In this document: piece after piece, positions 22,940-31,738 of the stretch
How the letters are laid out: every line of letters starts with the position of its first letter
How positions within the stretch are numbered: the stretch's first letter is position 1
NCBI GenBank assembly: GCA_041665305.1
Contig: JBAYJD010000005.1
Coordinates: 22,830-86,829, forward strand
Reading direction: 5' to 3'
Length of the DNA stretch: 64,000 nucleotides
Source of the DNA: YA12-FULL-51-18 sp041665305
GTDB taxonomy: Bacteria; Elusimicrobiota; Elusimicrobia; Elusimicrobiales; UBA9959
The notes under the pieces: generated by a model
Seen by the model: the letters and a program-made list of their open reading frames with translations, nothing else
The model's database searches: none
What the model was told of the DNA's origin: nothing
Program-made: the position numbers and the translations under genes

Positions 22940-24622
22940 ATGGACGAAGATAGAGAAGAAAGACGGAAAGAGTCTATCGACGAGATACTCTCGGACCTTA
23001 ACGGCCTTTTGAACAAGATGCCCGCCATCCTGGAAGGCATACGACTTCCCGAGATAAACCCCGTCGAGTTCCTTAGTCCGCGGCTGCCGGAGCCGGACGC
23101 GGTCTTCCCCGGCCCGGAACCCTCCGGGACTCCCTGTGAAAAAGATCAAGTCTTCCGGAGCGCCAAGCCTGAGCCGGGCAAAACGGAGCGCCGTACCCCG
23201 CTCTCGGAGCCTATGTCGTACCCCATAGAACCGGCGGGGCTGAAATCGGCTCCCGAGCTGCCGGAAATAAAACCGTCCGCGGCCGGAGCGGAAGAAGAAA
23301 AGGATCCCGCATACGATCTTGAGTCTCTCAAAGAAGAGGAGGCCGCCATAGAGAACGCTTTCAAACAGGAACCTGAAAAAGAGAAAGACGAAAAAGCCCC
23401 GGCTCTTTTTGAAGGCACCAGGGATTTCGGCGTGCCGGACATCGATACGCTGATAAGGCTTTCGCAGGAAGAGGCTTTGCCTGCCGGACAGCGGCGCGCG
23501 GAGGAACCGGCGGGGCCGGAATTCGTTGACGACGGAAAAGAAGTCCCCGCCGGCCTGCCGGACAGCGCGGACTTAGGGCCGGCGGCCGCCGGGCCCGGTT
23601 CAGGCGGGCCCCCCGTCGTTACCGGCGCAGCCCCCGCCGGGGAACCTGAAAAACAGGCCGAACCCGCGCCGGAAATGCCGCCGCCGGCCGCCATACAGGC
23701 GCAGCCAGAACCGGTCTTTGAACCGGCGCCGGCGGCCTCGGCCGCGCCTGCGCCGGCCCTCGAATCTGCGCCGGATAATGCTATGGCCGCGCCGCGCGCC
23801 GGGAGCTCGGATGCGGATGGAGGAGGGGGCTTTATGGATATCAAAGAGGAAAACCCTGGTAAAGAGGAACTGCCCGAACCCGCCGCCGGCATAGACGGTC
23901 CGTTCTCCGGGCCGGCCGAGCCGGCGCCGCAGGCGCCTCAGGTTCCGGCGCCCGGCGCCGCGGAGACGGTGGAGCCCAGGCTGGAGAGGTCCGAACCGCA
24001 GGAATTCACGCTTGAACGGCCGGAGCCTGAAGCCCCCGTCGTGGTAGTGGAGCAGCCCGGCGCCGGCCTGGACGCGAATATCCCCCCGGCCGCGCCCGCG
24101 GACAATGATAAGACGATGGTCGTTCCTCTTTCCGCGGTCCGACCGGAAGAAGAGAAGACGGTTATTTACGAAGCCGGTGCGGAGCCCGGCACGAACCCCG
24201 GCGCGCTTCAGCGCGGGGCCGGAGCCCTCGGCGCCCTTGCCGACAAGCCCGTGCCGGACGGCATTCCTGCCGAACGCGTGCGGACCGTGGCTTTCCTTTA
24301 CGCCCAGGGAGACGCCGGCCAGTGCGCCGACATGCTGGCCGAACTGGACTCCGTCTGTCTCAAATCCCCTTCGACGCCTATGTTCCTCAAACGGGGTTTT
24401 GTCCTGGCCTGCACTCCCGGGGTAGGCGGCTCCGTGTACCTGCAGAAGGTGGCGGACGCCGGAGCGGTGGGGCTGATCTTGGCTGGAGACGTGCCCCAGG
24501 AGAATGTTTACGAGATTGAAAATGTGTTTACCGCCGGCGGAGTGTTTTTCCGGCACTTTCCGCGGGGATCTTTCAACCATGCCGCCGCGCTGGACCTTGT
24601 GACGGAATTTATACTGAAATAA
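22940..24622 (+). CDS. Pro/Ala/Glu-rich protein with a C-terminal alpha/beta domain, unknown
   Basis: 560 residues, first of a three-gene operon with a DnaA-like ATPase and a histidine kinase. A short helical start (about 1-40) is followed by some 390 residues of acidic, proline- and alanine-rich low-complexity sequence, surely disordered. The compact end domain (about 445-560) runs from RVRTVAFLYAQGDAGQC to LVTEFILK and includes GAVGLILAGDV. No signal peptide or membrane segment is seen. A TATAAT at 22853-22858 may be its promoter. No family recognised; a scaffold role is possible. Confidence 0.7.
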   Translation: MDEDREERRKESIDEILSDLNGLLNKMPAILEGIRLPEINPVEFLSPRLPEPDAVFPGPEPSGTPCEKDQVFRSAKPEPGKTERRTPLSEPMSYPIEPAGLKSAPELPEIKPSAAGAEEEKDPAYDLESLKEEEAAIENAFKQEPEKEKDEKAPALFEGTRDFGVPDIDTLIRLSQEEALPAGQRRAEEPAGPEFVDDGKEVPAGLPDSADLGPAAAGPGSGGPPVVTGAAPAGEPEKQAEPAPEMPPPAAIQAQPEPVFEPAPAASAAPAPALESAPDNAMAAPRAGSSDADGGGGFMDIKEENPGKEELPEPAAGIDGPFSGPAEPAPQAPQVPAPGAAETVEPRLERSEPQEFTLERPEPEAPVVVVEQPGAGLDANIPPAAPADNDKTMVVPLSAVRPEEEKTVIYEAGAEPGTNPGALQRGAGALGALADKPVPDGIPAERVRTVAFLYAQGDAGQCADMLAELDSVCLKSPSTPMFLKRGFVLACTPGVGGSVYLQKVADAGAVGLILAGDVPQENVYEIENVFTAGGVFFRHFPRGSFNHAAALDLVTEFILK

Positions 24623-24642
24623 ACGGCCGCCCCAGTATTGTT

Positions 24643-26679
24643 ATGATAAAAAAATGGGATATCTCCCCCGCTCCCAGCGAGAAGAACCCCGCCAGGCACA
24701 AGCTTCTCATTAAAGGGGAGATGCGGGATATTTTTCTTGTGGTGAAAAAACTGGGCGGCCTCTGTTCCAGACCGGAAAAGACCGCCGGTGATTTTAATTT
24801 TGTGATCTATCTTTCCAAAATGGAGCCGGATACCGCGGTAAAGATCAAGAGCCTGGAGGCGGAACTCAGCGACCTTTCGGATACCGCGCCTCCACGGCAG
24901 GCGGCCGGCCCCGGGCTTCTGGAGCCGCCGAGGCCCGGGATAAATCTCCCCCTTGAAGAGCCGGTTCCGCCGCCGGTATCGGAGCGCCCCGCTGCCGCGC
25001 AGTTGCAGCCTGCTTCGGTCCAGCCGCCGGAGCCGTCGCCGGTCCAGGAACCTCACGAGACCGCGCAGTTGCAGCCTGCTTCGGCCCGCCCCCAGGAAGC
25101 GCCGCCGGTACCTGAACCGCCCCCGGTTCAGGAGTCTCCTGCGGCAGCGCAGCCGCAGCCCGTTTCGGTCCAGCCGCCGGAGCCGTCGCCGGTCCAGGAA
25201 CCTCACGAGACAGCGCAGCCGCAGCCCGTTCCGGCCCCGCCCCCGGAGCCGTCGCCGGTTCAGCCTCCCCCTTTGACCCCGCCTTCCGCTCCAGAACAGG
25301 GTGTAAATGCGCCGCAAGCCTTGCCGCCGGCTTTCGCCAAACCCATGACGGAGTCGATCCGCGGCATTCCGTTCGTTCCCTCCGCCGTATTCAGGGCAAA
25401 AGCCGAGGCTTCCAGGCCGGAGGAAAAGCCTGAAGCGGTTTCCAAGCCGCAGGAGACCGCCAAAACCCCGGGTGCTTTGCGGATCAGGGCCAAGTGGTCG
25501 GTTGAACTGCCGCTTGTGCCGACTTATAAGTTCCAGACGCTCGTTTCCGGTTCCCATAACCGTTTCGCCCACGCGGCCGCCATGGCCGTGGTGGAAAACC
25601 CGGGTATGATCTACAACCCGCTTCTGGTCTTCGGCGTGCCCGGTACCGGCAAGACCCATTTTGTGCACTCCATCTCTTACGGCCTGTCCTCTTCCATAGG
25701 ACAGGACAAGATCTTCGTTACCGACGGAATTAAGCTGTCCAAAGGCATAGACATAGCCGTGAAGGACGGCACCATAGACAGGCTGGAGGAAGTCATCTCG
25801 AAGGTTAAGGCGCTTGTTATCGACGACATCCACCTTCTGATGCTGACCGAAACCAACAAGAAATATATTTCCAGATGGCTGAATGATTTCCTGGCCAAGA
25901 ACAAGCAGATCATGGTCACTTCCGTCTTCCCGCCTAAATCGCTGGGCGGGCTGGAGGAAGCCGTCGGTTTCCAATTTACGCAGGGCTGGATGGTGGACCT
26001 TAAATCCCCGACCCCGCAGACCTACAAGGCCATACTGGCCCAGCTGCTGCAGGGCATGGATATCAAGCTTTCCGAGGACGAGAGCGGACGGTTCTTTGCC
26101 AGCAAGGGCGTTCCCTTCGGCGAGGTCGTCAGGACCCTGGAAGGCATGAAGAAACTGGAAAAATTTATCGTCAACGGTACCCAGGCAGCTTCTCACGCCA
26201 GGCTGCTGGAAATGCTGCTGGGGCTGGGCGAGCGCGCGGACGGTTCCGCCGTCACGGAGGCCGAATACGGCATGGCTTCGGGCTGGAAGCCTTCCATGGA
26301 GAGCTCCTGGTTCAAGTGGGGGATCTTTTATCCCAGGACCATGAAGAAGGCCGCCCAGTATGTCCTTTACAGGATGCATGAGCGCTCCATGGAACTGGGC
26401 CTGAAGATAGAGTGGCAGCAGGTTTTTATGGAAGAGTACAGTCAGGACGAGATCTACGGCACGCCTTCCAGGTTGGGGAATTTCGCCACCGAAAAGAACG
26501 TCAACGGAGTCATTGTCCTGGGCCCCCATCCCACTTCGGCCCTGGGCGCCCAGGAGTCGGAGTTCCGGCACGTCACTATGAAGATCCTTGAAAGCTTTTT
26601 GGTAAAAAGCGCCTGGATCCAGGCCGGCCATATAAAATCCCAGGCCGCTTACGCGCAGGCGCTCATGGACCTTTCATGA
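24643..26679 (+). CDS. DnaA-like AAA+ ATPase lacking the DNA-binding domain
   Basis: 678 residues. It has an N-terminal alpha/beta region (1-85), a Pro/Gln/Glu-rich linker (about 85-280), then a DnaA-type AAA+ domain. KFQTLVSGSHNRFAHAAA matches the DnaA entry motif, GVPGTGKTH is Walker A and ALVIDDIHLL is Walker B. DnaA's C-terminal helix-turn-helix is absent. In its place is a roughly 170-residue region containing NGVIVLGPHPTSALG. It is probably not a replication initiator but an ATPase acting on a protein partner. Its ATG is 20 bp after the preceding gene, and the stop overlaps the kinase gene by 4 bp. Confidence 0.8.
   Translation: MIKKWDISPAPSEKNPARHKLLIKGEMRDIFLVVKKLGGLCSRPEKTAGDFNFVIYLSKMEPDTAVKIKSLEAELSDLSDTAPPRQAAGPGLLEPPRPGINLPLEEPVPPPVSERPAAAQLQPASVQPPEPSPVQEPHETAQLQPASARPQEAPPVPEPPPVQESPAAAQPQPVSVQPPEPSPVQEPHETAQPQPVPAPPPEPSPVQPPPLTPPSAPEQGVNAPQALPPAFAKPMTESIRGIPFVPSAVFRAKAEASRPEEKPEAVSKPQETAKTPGALRIRAKWSVELPLVPTYKFQTLVSGSHNRFAHAAAMAVVENPGMIYNPLLVFGVPGTGKTHFVHSISYGLSSSIGQDKIFVTDGIKLSKGIDIAVKDGTIDRLEEVISKVKALVIDDIHLLMLTETNKKYISRWLNDFLAKNKQIMVTSVFPPKSLGGLEEAVGFQFTQGWMVDLKSPTPQTYKAILAQLLQGMDIKLSEDESGRFFASKGVPFGEVVRTLEGMKKLEKFIVNGTQAASHARLLEMLLGLGERADGSAVTEAEYGMASGWKPSMESSWFKWGIFYPRTMKKAAQYVLYRMHERSMELGLKIEWQQVFMEEYSQDEIYGTPSRLGNFATEKNVNGVIVLGPHPTSALGAQESEFRHVTMKILESFLVKSAWIQAGHIKSQAAYAQALMDLS
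25021..25210 (+). repeat. in-frame direct repeat in the ATPase linker
   Basis: An identical 40-bp block occurs at 25021-25060 and 25171-25210, a 150-bp period, flanked by near-identical codons for Gln, Pro and Ala. It expands the proline-rich linker by 50 residues per unit, and copy number could vary between strains. Confidence 0.8.
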
Positions 26680-28640
26680 TGAACGAATTCGTTTTTTCAC
26701 TTATCCTCGCGGCCGTGGGCGTGTTCGCGCTCTACTGGTATATCAAGTTCAAATACATCCTGCCGCTTGAGGGCGACGCCCGCAGGCTGGGAAAAGAGCT
26801 GGACCGTTTTACGGCTTTCTCCCGCGAGGTGCTGGATCATATATACATACCGGAATCCGTGGAGCATTACGGCGACATCACCAGCTATTACCTCATCAAG
26901 GTGCACAAAGTTTTTCCGGACAGTTCCATGCTTGTTTTTGAAGCTTCGGAAGGCCGGTGGAAGCTTATTAATTACCTGAAGAATTTCAGGACCGAACCCA
27001 GGCTCATGACGGGCTACCACTGGCCGGTCCTAGACAGGTGCGCGGCGGCCGGCGAGATCGTAAGGCTTGATACCGTTTCCGGCGAGACCGATCCGGACGC
27101 GGTGGAACTCTTCCGGGTTTTCGGGATCCGGGCGGCGTTGGCCGTTCCGTTCATGCAGGCCGGCGGCCTGGCCGGGCGCATCCTGGTGTTCGGCGCCCCG
27201 GGCCCGGGGCAGTTGGACGCCGCCGCGCAGTATCTGCGGTTCGTGACGGCCCAGCTTAACGCGATTTACAGGATCTCGGAAAAAGTCGTCTCCGGCAGGA
27301 AGGAGAACGACCAGCTTAAGAGCGAACTGACCGCCGTGGTGAAGGAACTGGATATGGCGGGTTCGCGCCTGATCCAGCGCGCCAAGGAACGAAAGGCGCT
27401 ATATGAGGTGGTGACCAGGGTCACGGGCGAGGAAAAGGACGTCAGGATCGGCACGGCCGCCATCCTTAATGTCGTGGCCAAAATGGTGGACGCGGATATG
27501 GTGGCGTGCCTGCTTTTTGACGAAGCCCGCAACGAGCTTGTGATCAGTCCCGGTTCCTTCGGCATCAAGGATGAAGAGCGCTCGCGGTTCAGCGTTCCCG
27601 TGGGCAATGTCGCCTCGGCCTCGGTGCGGACCTTCCTCAGCCGCAAGCCTTTCATAACGCCCGACGCGCAGAGCGATCCGGAGGTCCAGACCCAGTACGC
27701 CAAGCTCTGGAACATCCGCTCACTGATGCTGGTGCCTATCTCGCTCCACAACCGGGTTATCGGCGTGCTGCGCGTGGGCTCGCGTTACCGTGATTTTTTC
27801 ACCCAGGACCAGCTGGAGTTCCTCACCATTATCGCGGACGAACTGGCCATCATAATCGAGATGGTCACGCTTTACGAGAACCTTTCCAAGACCGCCAAAG
27901 AACTGGCCCAGATGAACAGAATGAAGGACGAGTTCCTCTCTACGGTAAGCCACGAGCTTAAAACCCCGCTGACCACCATAAAGGGATTCGTTTCCGTGAT
28001 CCTGAGCGGCGAGGTCGGCACGCTCAATGAGCAGCAGATGAATTTCCTTACCGTGGTGGACCAGTCGGTCAACCGCCTTACCCATCTCATCTCCAACCTG
28101 CTGGACCTGTCGCGCCTCAACGGCAAGGTGGAAATGGAGTTCTCCGTGGTGAGCCTGAAGGACCTGATCCGCAATTCCGTTTCCAATATGCTCATCAAGG
28201 CCAAAGGAAAGAACGTTTCGCTTTCCTCCGTGGTGGACAAGAATCTGCCGCCGGTGCACGCCGATCTGAGGTGGATAGGCCAGGTCGTGGACAACCTGCT
28301 TATCAACGCCATCAAATACTCCGGCGCCGGGGCCAGGGTGAGCGTCAGCGGGCATGACAAGGGGGAGGTGGTCGTGATCTGCGTGGAGGACAACGGGCCG
28401 GGCATTCCGCTAGAAGAGCAGCAGCTGGTGTTCGACAAATTTTACCGCGGGAAGGCGAGCGCGAGCCTCGTCCCGGGCACGGGCCTGGGCCTGGCCATCT
28501 CGAAGTCGGTGGTGGAAAAGCACGGAGGCAAGATCTGGGTGGAATCCAAGCCGGGCGCAGGCGCCAGGTTCCTGTTCGCGCTGCCGGTGGCCAAGGCGCG
28601 CCGCGGGCTTGACCGGAAGGAATCCCTGGATCTGGAGTAG
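26676..28640 (+). CDS. membrane-anchored GAF sensor histidine kinase
   Basis: 654 residues. One N-terminal membrane helix (about 5-22, VFSLILAAVGVFALYWY) is followed by a first GAF-like domain (about 45-195), a coiled coil (200-240) and a second GAF domain (245-400). The HisKA domain has phospho-acceptor His426 in SHELKTPLT, and the HATPase_c domain has DNGPGIP and GTGLGLAIS. No response regulator gene follows, so it is an orphan kinase. Its ATG overlaps the ATPase gene stop, implying translational coupling and a joint pathway. Confidence 0.92.
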   Translation: MMNEFVFSLILAAVGVFALYWYIKFKYILPLEGDARRLGKELDRFTAFSREVLDHIYIPESVEHYGDITSYYLIKVHKVFPDSSMLVFEASEGRWKLINYLKNFRTEPRLMTGYHWPVLDRCAAAGEIVRLDTVSGETDPDAVELFRVFGIRAALAVPFMQAGGLAGRILVFGAPGPGQLDAAAQYLRFVTAQLNAIYRISEKVVSGRKENDQLKSELTAVVKELDMAGSRLIQRAKERKALYEVVTRVTGEEKDVRIGTAAILNVVAKMVDADMVACLLFDEARNELVISPGSFGIKDEERSRFSVPVGNVASASVRTFLSRKPFITPDAQSDPEVQTQYAKLWNIRSLMLVPISLHNRVIGVLRVGSRYRDFFTQDQLEFLTIIADELAIIIEMVTLYENLSKTAKELAQMNRMKDEFLSTVSHELKTPLTTIKGFVSVILSGEVGTLNEQQMNFLTVVDQSVNRLTHLISNLLDLSRLNGKVEMEFSVVSLKDLIRNSVSNMLIKAKGKNVSLSSVVDKNLPPVHADLRWIGQVVDNLLINAIKYSGAGARVSVSGHDKGEVVVICVEDNGPGIPLEEQQLVFDKFYRGKASASLVPGTGLGLAISKSVVEKHGGKIWVESKPGAGARFLFALPVAKARRGLDRKESLDLE

Positions 28641-28661
28641 CCCGGAATTAAGGAGATTTTT

Positions 28662-29780
28662 ATGATAACCTGTTTCAGGATCTTTGCGGCGGCGGCGGCG
28701 CTGGGCCTGCTGGCCTCCTGCGCGGGCCGGACCGCGAGAACGGCTGCAAAAAGCGGCGTCGAGACCATAGAAACATCGGGACTGGTCCCGTACAACGACC
28801 GGGACCTGGCCGCCTCTCCCGGCGCCGCTGTGATAGAGGCCCAGAGGAACGCCGTAGAGGCCGTGGCCGACCTGTTCATGGGCCCGCAGTATAAAGCCGA
28901 AAAATACGAAGCCTTCAAACAGGGCCTTCTCAAGGAGCCGGGACAGTTAGTGAAAAAATACAAGGTCCTTTCCGAGCGGCGCGAAGGGGCGTTTTACCGC
29001 GCGAACCTCCGGGTCTATGTTTTCGTGGATAAGGTCGCTGCGGCTATGAGAGGGCTGGAATTGTCCGCAGGGACCGGCGCCGGGGCTTCGGGCGCCCTTA
29101 TGCTCGACGAATATTTCAGGACCGCGGTTTCGCAGTACGCCGACGCCGGCCGCGCGTTTTCCGATTACCTCGGCGCCAAGTCCGCCGTGCGGTTCCTGGA
29201 CACCCCGGCGCTGAAGAACTCAAAGGACGAAAACTCCTTCTTTGAGGCGGCCCGCGCTTCCGGCGCGGACCTGGTCTTTATCGGCCGCGCCGAGGCCGAC
29301 CCCATGGGAGCCGCGCAGGGCCCGCAGGCCGGTTTTTATCCCGCTCGCGCGACGGCCGAACTTAAGATCTACGAAGCCGGCACTCGCCGGCTCCTGCTGG
29401 AGATCTCCAGCCAGTCCAACGCCCTGGACCCGGCCGAGGAGGGCGCTTTTAGGAAAGCTTTGGCGTCCGCGGGCGAGCTGCTGGGCGCCGAGGCTTTTTC
29501 AAAAGCCGATAAATTTATCCGGCCCGCAACGCCGCTGACCCTGCGCGTCAGGGGCCTGGAAGGCATCGAGGACGCGCGCAAACTGAAGGCCGCGGTGGAA
29601 AGCCTGGAAGTCAACGGTTCCTCGCTGGAGAGCTATGCCGACGGGGAAGCGGTCATGACGGTTTTCCCCGCGCGTCCCGACGCGCAGGAATTTTCCAGCG
29701 CTTTGTTGAGGACCGGCGTATTCAACCTGGAACTTGAAAGCGTCAGCCAGTTCGAGATCGTGTTCTCCGTTATCCGGTGA
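28662..29780 (+). CDS. lipoprotein with an LPP20/FlgT-like N-terminal domain
   Basis: 372 residues. The signal ends in a lipobox (GLLASC, Cys20), so it should be a lipoprotein. Residues about 35-130 (YNDRDLAASPGAAVIEAQRNAV, then VLSERREGAFYRANLRVYV) resemble the LPP20/FlgT N-terminal domain. A TolB-N/CsgG-like middle part (SGADLVFIGRAEAD) and a C-terminal alpha/beta domain follow. AAGGAG precedes the ATG. It is the first of three lipoprotein genes, each with separate short gaps. Confidence 0.75.
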   Translation: MITCFRIFAAAAALGLLASCAGRTARTAAKSGVETIETSGLVPYNDRDLAASPGAAVIEAQRNAVEAVADLFMGPQYKAEKYEAFKQGLLKEPGQLVKKYKVLSERREGAFYRANLRVYVFVDKVAAAMRGLELSAGTGAGASGALMLDEYFRTAVSQYADAGRAFSDYLGAKSAVRFLDTPALKNSKDENSFFEAARASGADLVFIGRAEADPMGAAQGPQAGFYPARATAELKIYEAGTRRLLLEISSQSNALDPAEEGAFRKALASAGELLGAEAFSKADKFIRPATPLTLRVRGLEGIEDARKLKAAVESLEVNGSSLESYADGEAVMTVFPARPDAQEFSSALLRTGVFNLELESVSQFEIVFSVIR

Positions 29781-29833
29781 GGGCGGCGCGGCCGTAAAGG
29801 CGCGGTATTGGCTGGTTCAGCCGTGAGGCGCGG

Positions 29834-30469
29834 ATGAAAAAAATCTGGAGGGGCTCGGGTATCGGCCGGTTGATGTCGCCTGCGCCGCTTCTGGCGGTTT
29901 TATGCGCCTGCGCCGTCCCGGGCGCTTATGTCGTTTCGCCCGCCTTGAGGGCCGTGCCCGACGGACGGATAGTGCTGCTGCCCTTTGAAAACTTTTCCAA
30001 TGATGTCTCCGCCCCGGGCCTTATAAGGGAGGAGGCGTCCAAACGCTTTTCCGCCCGCGGCTACGCGCCTTTCGACCTCGGTGAAACCGACGACCGTCTG
30101 CGCACGCTCGGCGTAACGGACGGGGGGCAGCTGGCCTCGGTCAAGCCGTCCGAGCTCGGGGCGGCTTTCGGGGCCGATCTTTTGTGTTACGGAACGCTGG
30201 AGGATTTTACTTTCCAGAATCTCGGGTTCATTATACGCAAGCAGGTGAGCCTCCGGCTGAGGATAGTTTCGGCTTCCACGGGCGAGACGCTGTTCGAAGC
30301 CGAGGGGCAGGGCAAGGACCTGAAATTTTATCTGGACAAGGAAGAGGCCAAACGGGCGTTTCTCGTCAACAGCGCGCTTAAACTTGCTCAGAACATGCTG
30401 AAACATCCGCTGTGGCCCGAAACAGGGGCGGCCCTGGGCAAGGTTTTCGACCGCCTGCCGGCCAGATAA
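29834..30469 (+). CDS. GNA1162/DUF799-like lipoprotein
   Basis: 211 residues. The N-terminal hydrophobic segment ends at ...LCACAVPG, a probable lipobox. The body matches the GNA1162 (DUF799) pattern from memory: IVLLPFENFSNDVSAPGLIREEA and FGADLLCYGTLEDF. The family is often encoded with a CsgG homologue, as here, and is thought to be a peripheral outer-membrane lipoprotein. The start codon lies within a basic stretch (MKKIWRGSGIGR), giving a long n-region. Confidence 0.75.
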   Translation: MKKIWRGSGIGRLMSPAPLLAVLCACAVPGAYVVSPALRAVPDGRIVLLPFENFSNDVSAPGLIREEASKRFSARGYAPFDLGETDDRLRTLGVTDGGQLASVKPSELGAAFGADLLCYGTLEDFTFQNLGFIIRKQVSLRLRIVSASTGETLFEAEGQGKDLKFYLDKEEAKRAFLVNSALKLAQNMLKHPLWPETGAALGKVFDRLPAR

Positions 30470-30596
30470 CCGCCGGCGGCCCGTAACAGCGCGACGGTAT
30501 TAGCGTAGTGCGTCTCAAACAGCTTTACCTTTGAAGGCTCGGATCCGGACCGGATGTGAGGCGCGATGACGAGGATATACTAATGGAGGAATCGAA

Positions 30597-31538
30597 ATGA
30601 ATAAAAGCAGACTTCTAACTACCATAGCCGCGCTGGCGCTGGCGGCGGCCTGTTCGCCTTCCAAGACCGTGAAGATGCAGCAGGCTCTTAGCGTGAACGA
30701 AACGGAAAAAACCGAGTCCAAATATACCGGTCCCAAACGCCGCATCGGCGTGGTTGAATTCGCCAATAAGACCGCTTACGGCCAGGGCCGCCTGGGCGGG
30801 GCCGCCACGGATATCCTGGTGACCGAACTGACCAAGTCCGGCAAGTTCATAGTGGTGGAACGCGACCGCATGGAAAAGATCATGCAGGAGCAGAAATTCC
30901 AGAGCCAGGGGATGACGGACCCGCAGACCGCGGCGCAGGTCGGCCGCATTCTGGGCCTGGAAGCCATAGTGGTCGGCGCCGTTTCCCAGTTCGGCGTCAA
31001 GACCGAGGGGTCGGATTACCTTATCAGCCAGACCAAAAAGCAGGTGGCCGATGTTACCGTGGATATACGGCTCATAGATACCCAGAGCGGGCAGGTCCTT
31101 ATGGCGGATTCCGGCAAGGGCCAGGCCAAATCCAAGAAAGGCTCTTTCCTGGGCATGGGCACCAAGGGCGGCTATGACGAGACGATAGAGGGCGAAGCGC
31201 TGCGCGCGGCCATCGTCCAGTTCGTCGTCAACATAGACAGCCAGCTCAATAAGAAGGCATGGTCCTGCATGATCGCCGAAGCCTCCGGCGAAGAGATCTA
31301 CCTGAACGCCGGGCAGGATTCCGGGGTAAATGTCGGAATGAAGCTGGATTGCTACAGCCAGGGTTCCGAGATCCGAGATCCGCGGTCGAACCTTGTGATC
31401 GGGCACAGGGAAGAATACCTGGGCTCCGTGGAAGTGCAGCGCTATTGCGGCGACACGGGCGACTGCTCCGTCGCCAGGCTGGTGAAAGCAGTCGGCGGGT
31501 CGCCCAAAGCGAAAGATCTTTGTAGAATGGCGAAGTGA
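30597..31538 (+). CDS. CsgG-family outer-membrane lipoprotein
   Basis: 313 residues. The signal ends at ALAAACS, a lipobox with Cys20. The CsgG domain (about 48-230) shows RRIGVVEFANKTAYGQ, ATDILVTELTKSGKFIVVERDRMEKI and ILGLEAIVVGAVSQFG. A roughly 80-residue C-terminal part with four cysteines follows. CsgG proteins form outer-membrane secretion channels for curli or act as envelope lipoproteins. No curlin gene is visible here. GGAGGAA precedes the ATG. Confidence 0.88.
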   Translation: MNKSRLLTTIAALALAAACSPSKTVKMQQALSVNETEKTESKYTGPKRRIGVVEFANKTAYGQGRLGGAATDILVTELTKSGKFIVVERDRMEKIMQEQKFQSQGMTDPQTAAQVGRILGLEAIVVGAVSQFGVKTEGSDYLISQTKKQVADVTVDIRLIDTQSGQVLMADSGKGQAKSKKGSFLGMGTKGGYDETIEGEALRAAIVQFVVNIDSQLNKKAWSCMIAEASGEEIYLNAGQDSGVNVGMKLDCYSQGSEIRDPRSNLVIGHREEYLGSVEVQRYCGDTGDCSVARLVKAVGGSPKAKDLCRMAK

Positions 31539-31555
31539 ACCGGCAAAGCGGGTTT

Positions 31556-31583
31556 CCCGCCGACAGTACGCTGTCGCGGCGGG
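31556..31583 (+). terminator. hairpin after the CsgG-family gene
   Basis: CCCGCCGACAG (31556-31566) pairs with CTGTC and GGCGGG (31571-31583), with a 2-nt bulge and a TACG loop. It lies 17 bp after the stop, with no long T run. Confidence 0.5.
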
Positions 31584-31663
31584 TGTCTATACTATTGCCG
31601 CGCGGCCTGTCGTTTTGGCTGAATCCGGGGGGGGGGCGGGAGCTTGTCGAAAACGTCTTAATG

Positions 31664-31703
31664 CCGCCTGTGGGCGGTAAAAATTTTTGCCGCAAAAATT
31701 TTT
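31664..31703. other. adjacent hairpins upstream of comM
   Basis: A small CCGCC/GGCGG hairpin (31664-31677) runs into a near-perfect palindrome, AAAAATTTTTGC (31679-31690) with GCAAAAATTTTT (31692-31703). It ends 35 bp before comM. It could be a bidirectional terminator; no other role is evident. Confidence 0.4.
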
Positions 31704-31738
31704 AACAGACCTGACGACAGGCTTCCTGAAAAACTTGC

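Noticed and set aside
24508..26631. Minus-strand frame of 707 codons opposite the DnaA-like ATPase
   Set aside because: Its sequence is an Arg/Leu/Gly-rich mirror of the proline-rich linker repeats; the plus-strand protein has real motifs.
24643..26679. DnaA-like gene considered as chromosomal dnaA with oriC nearby
   Set aside because: There is no DNA-binding domain IV, no DnaA boxes or AT-rich origin seen near it, and no dnaN or recF neighbours.
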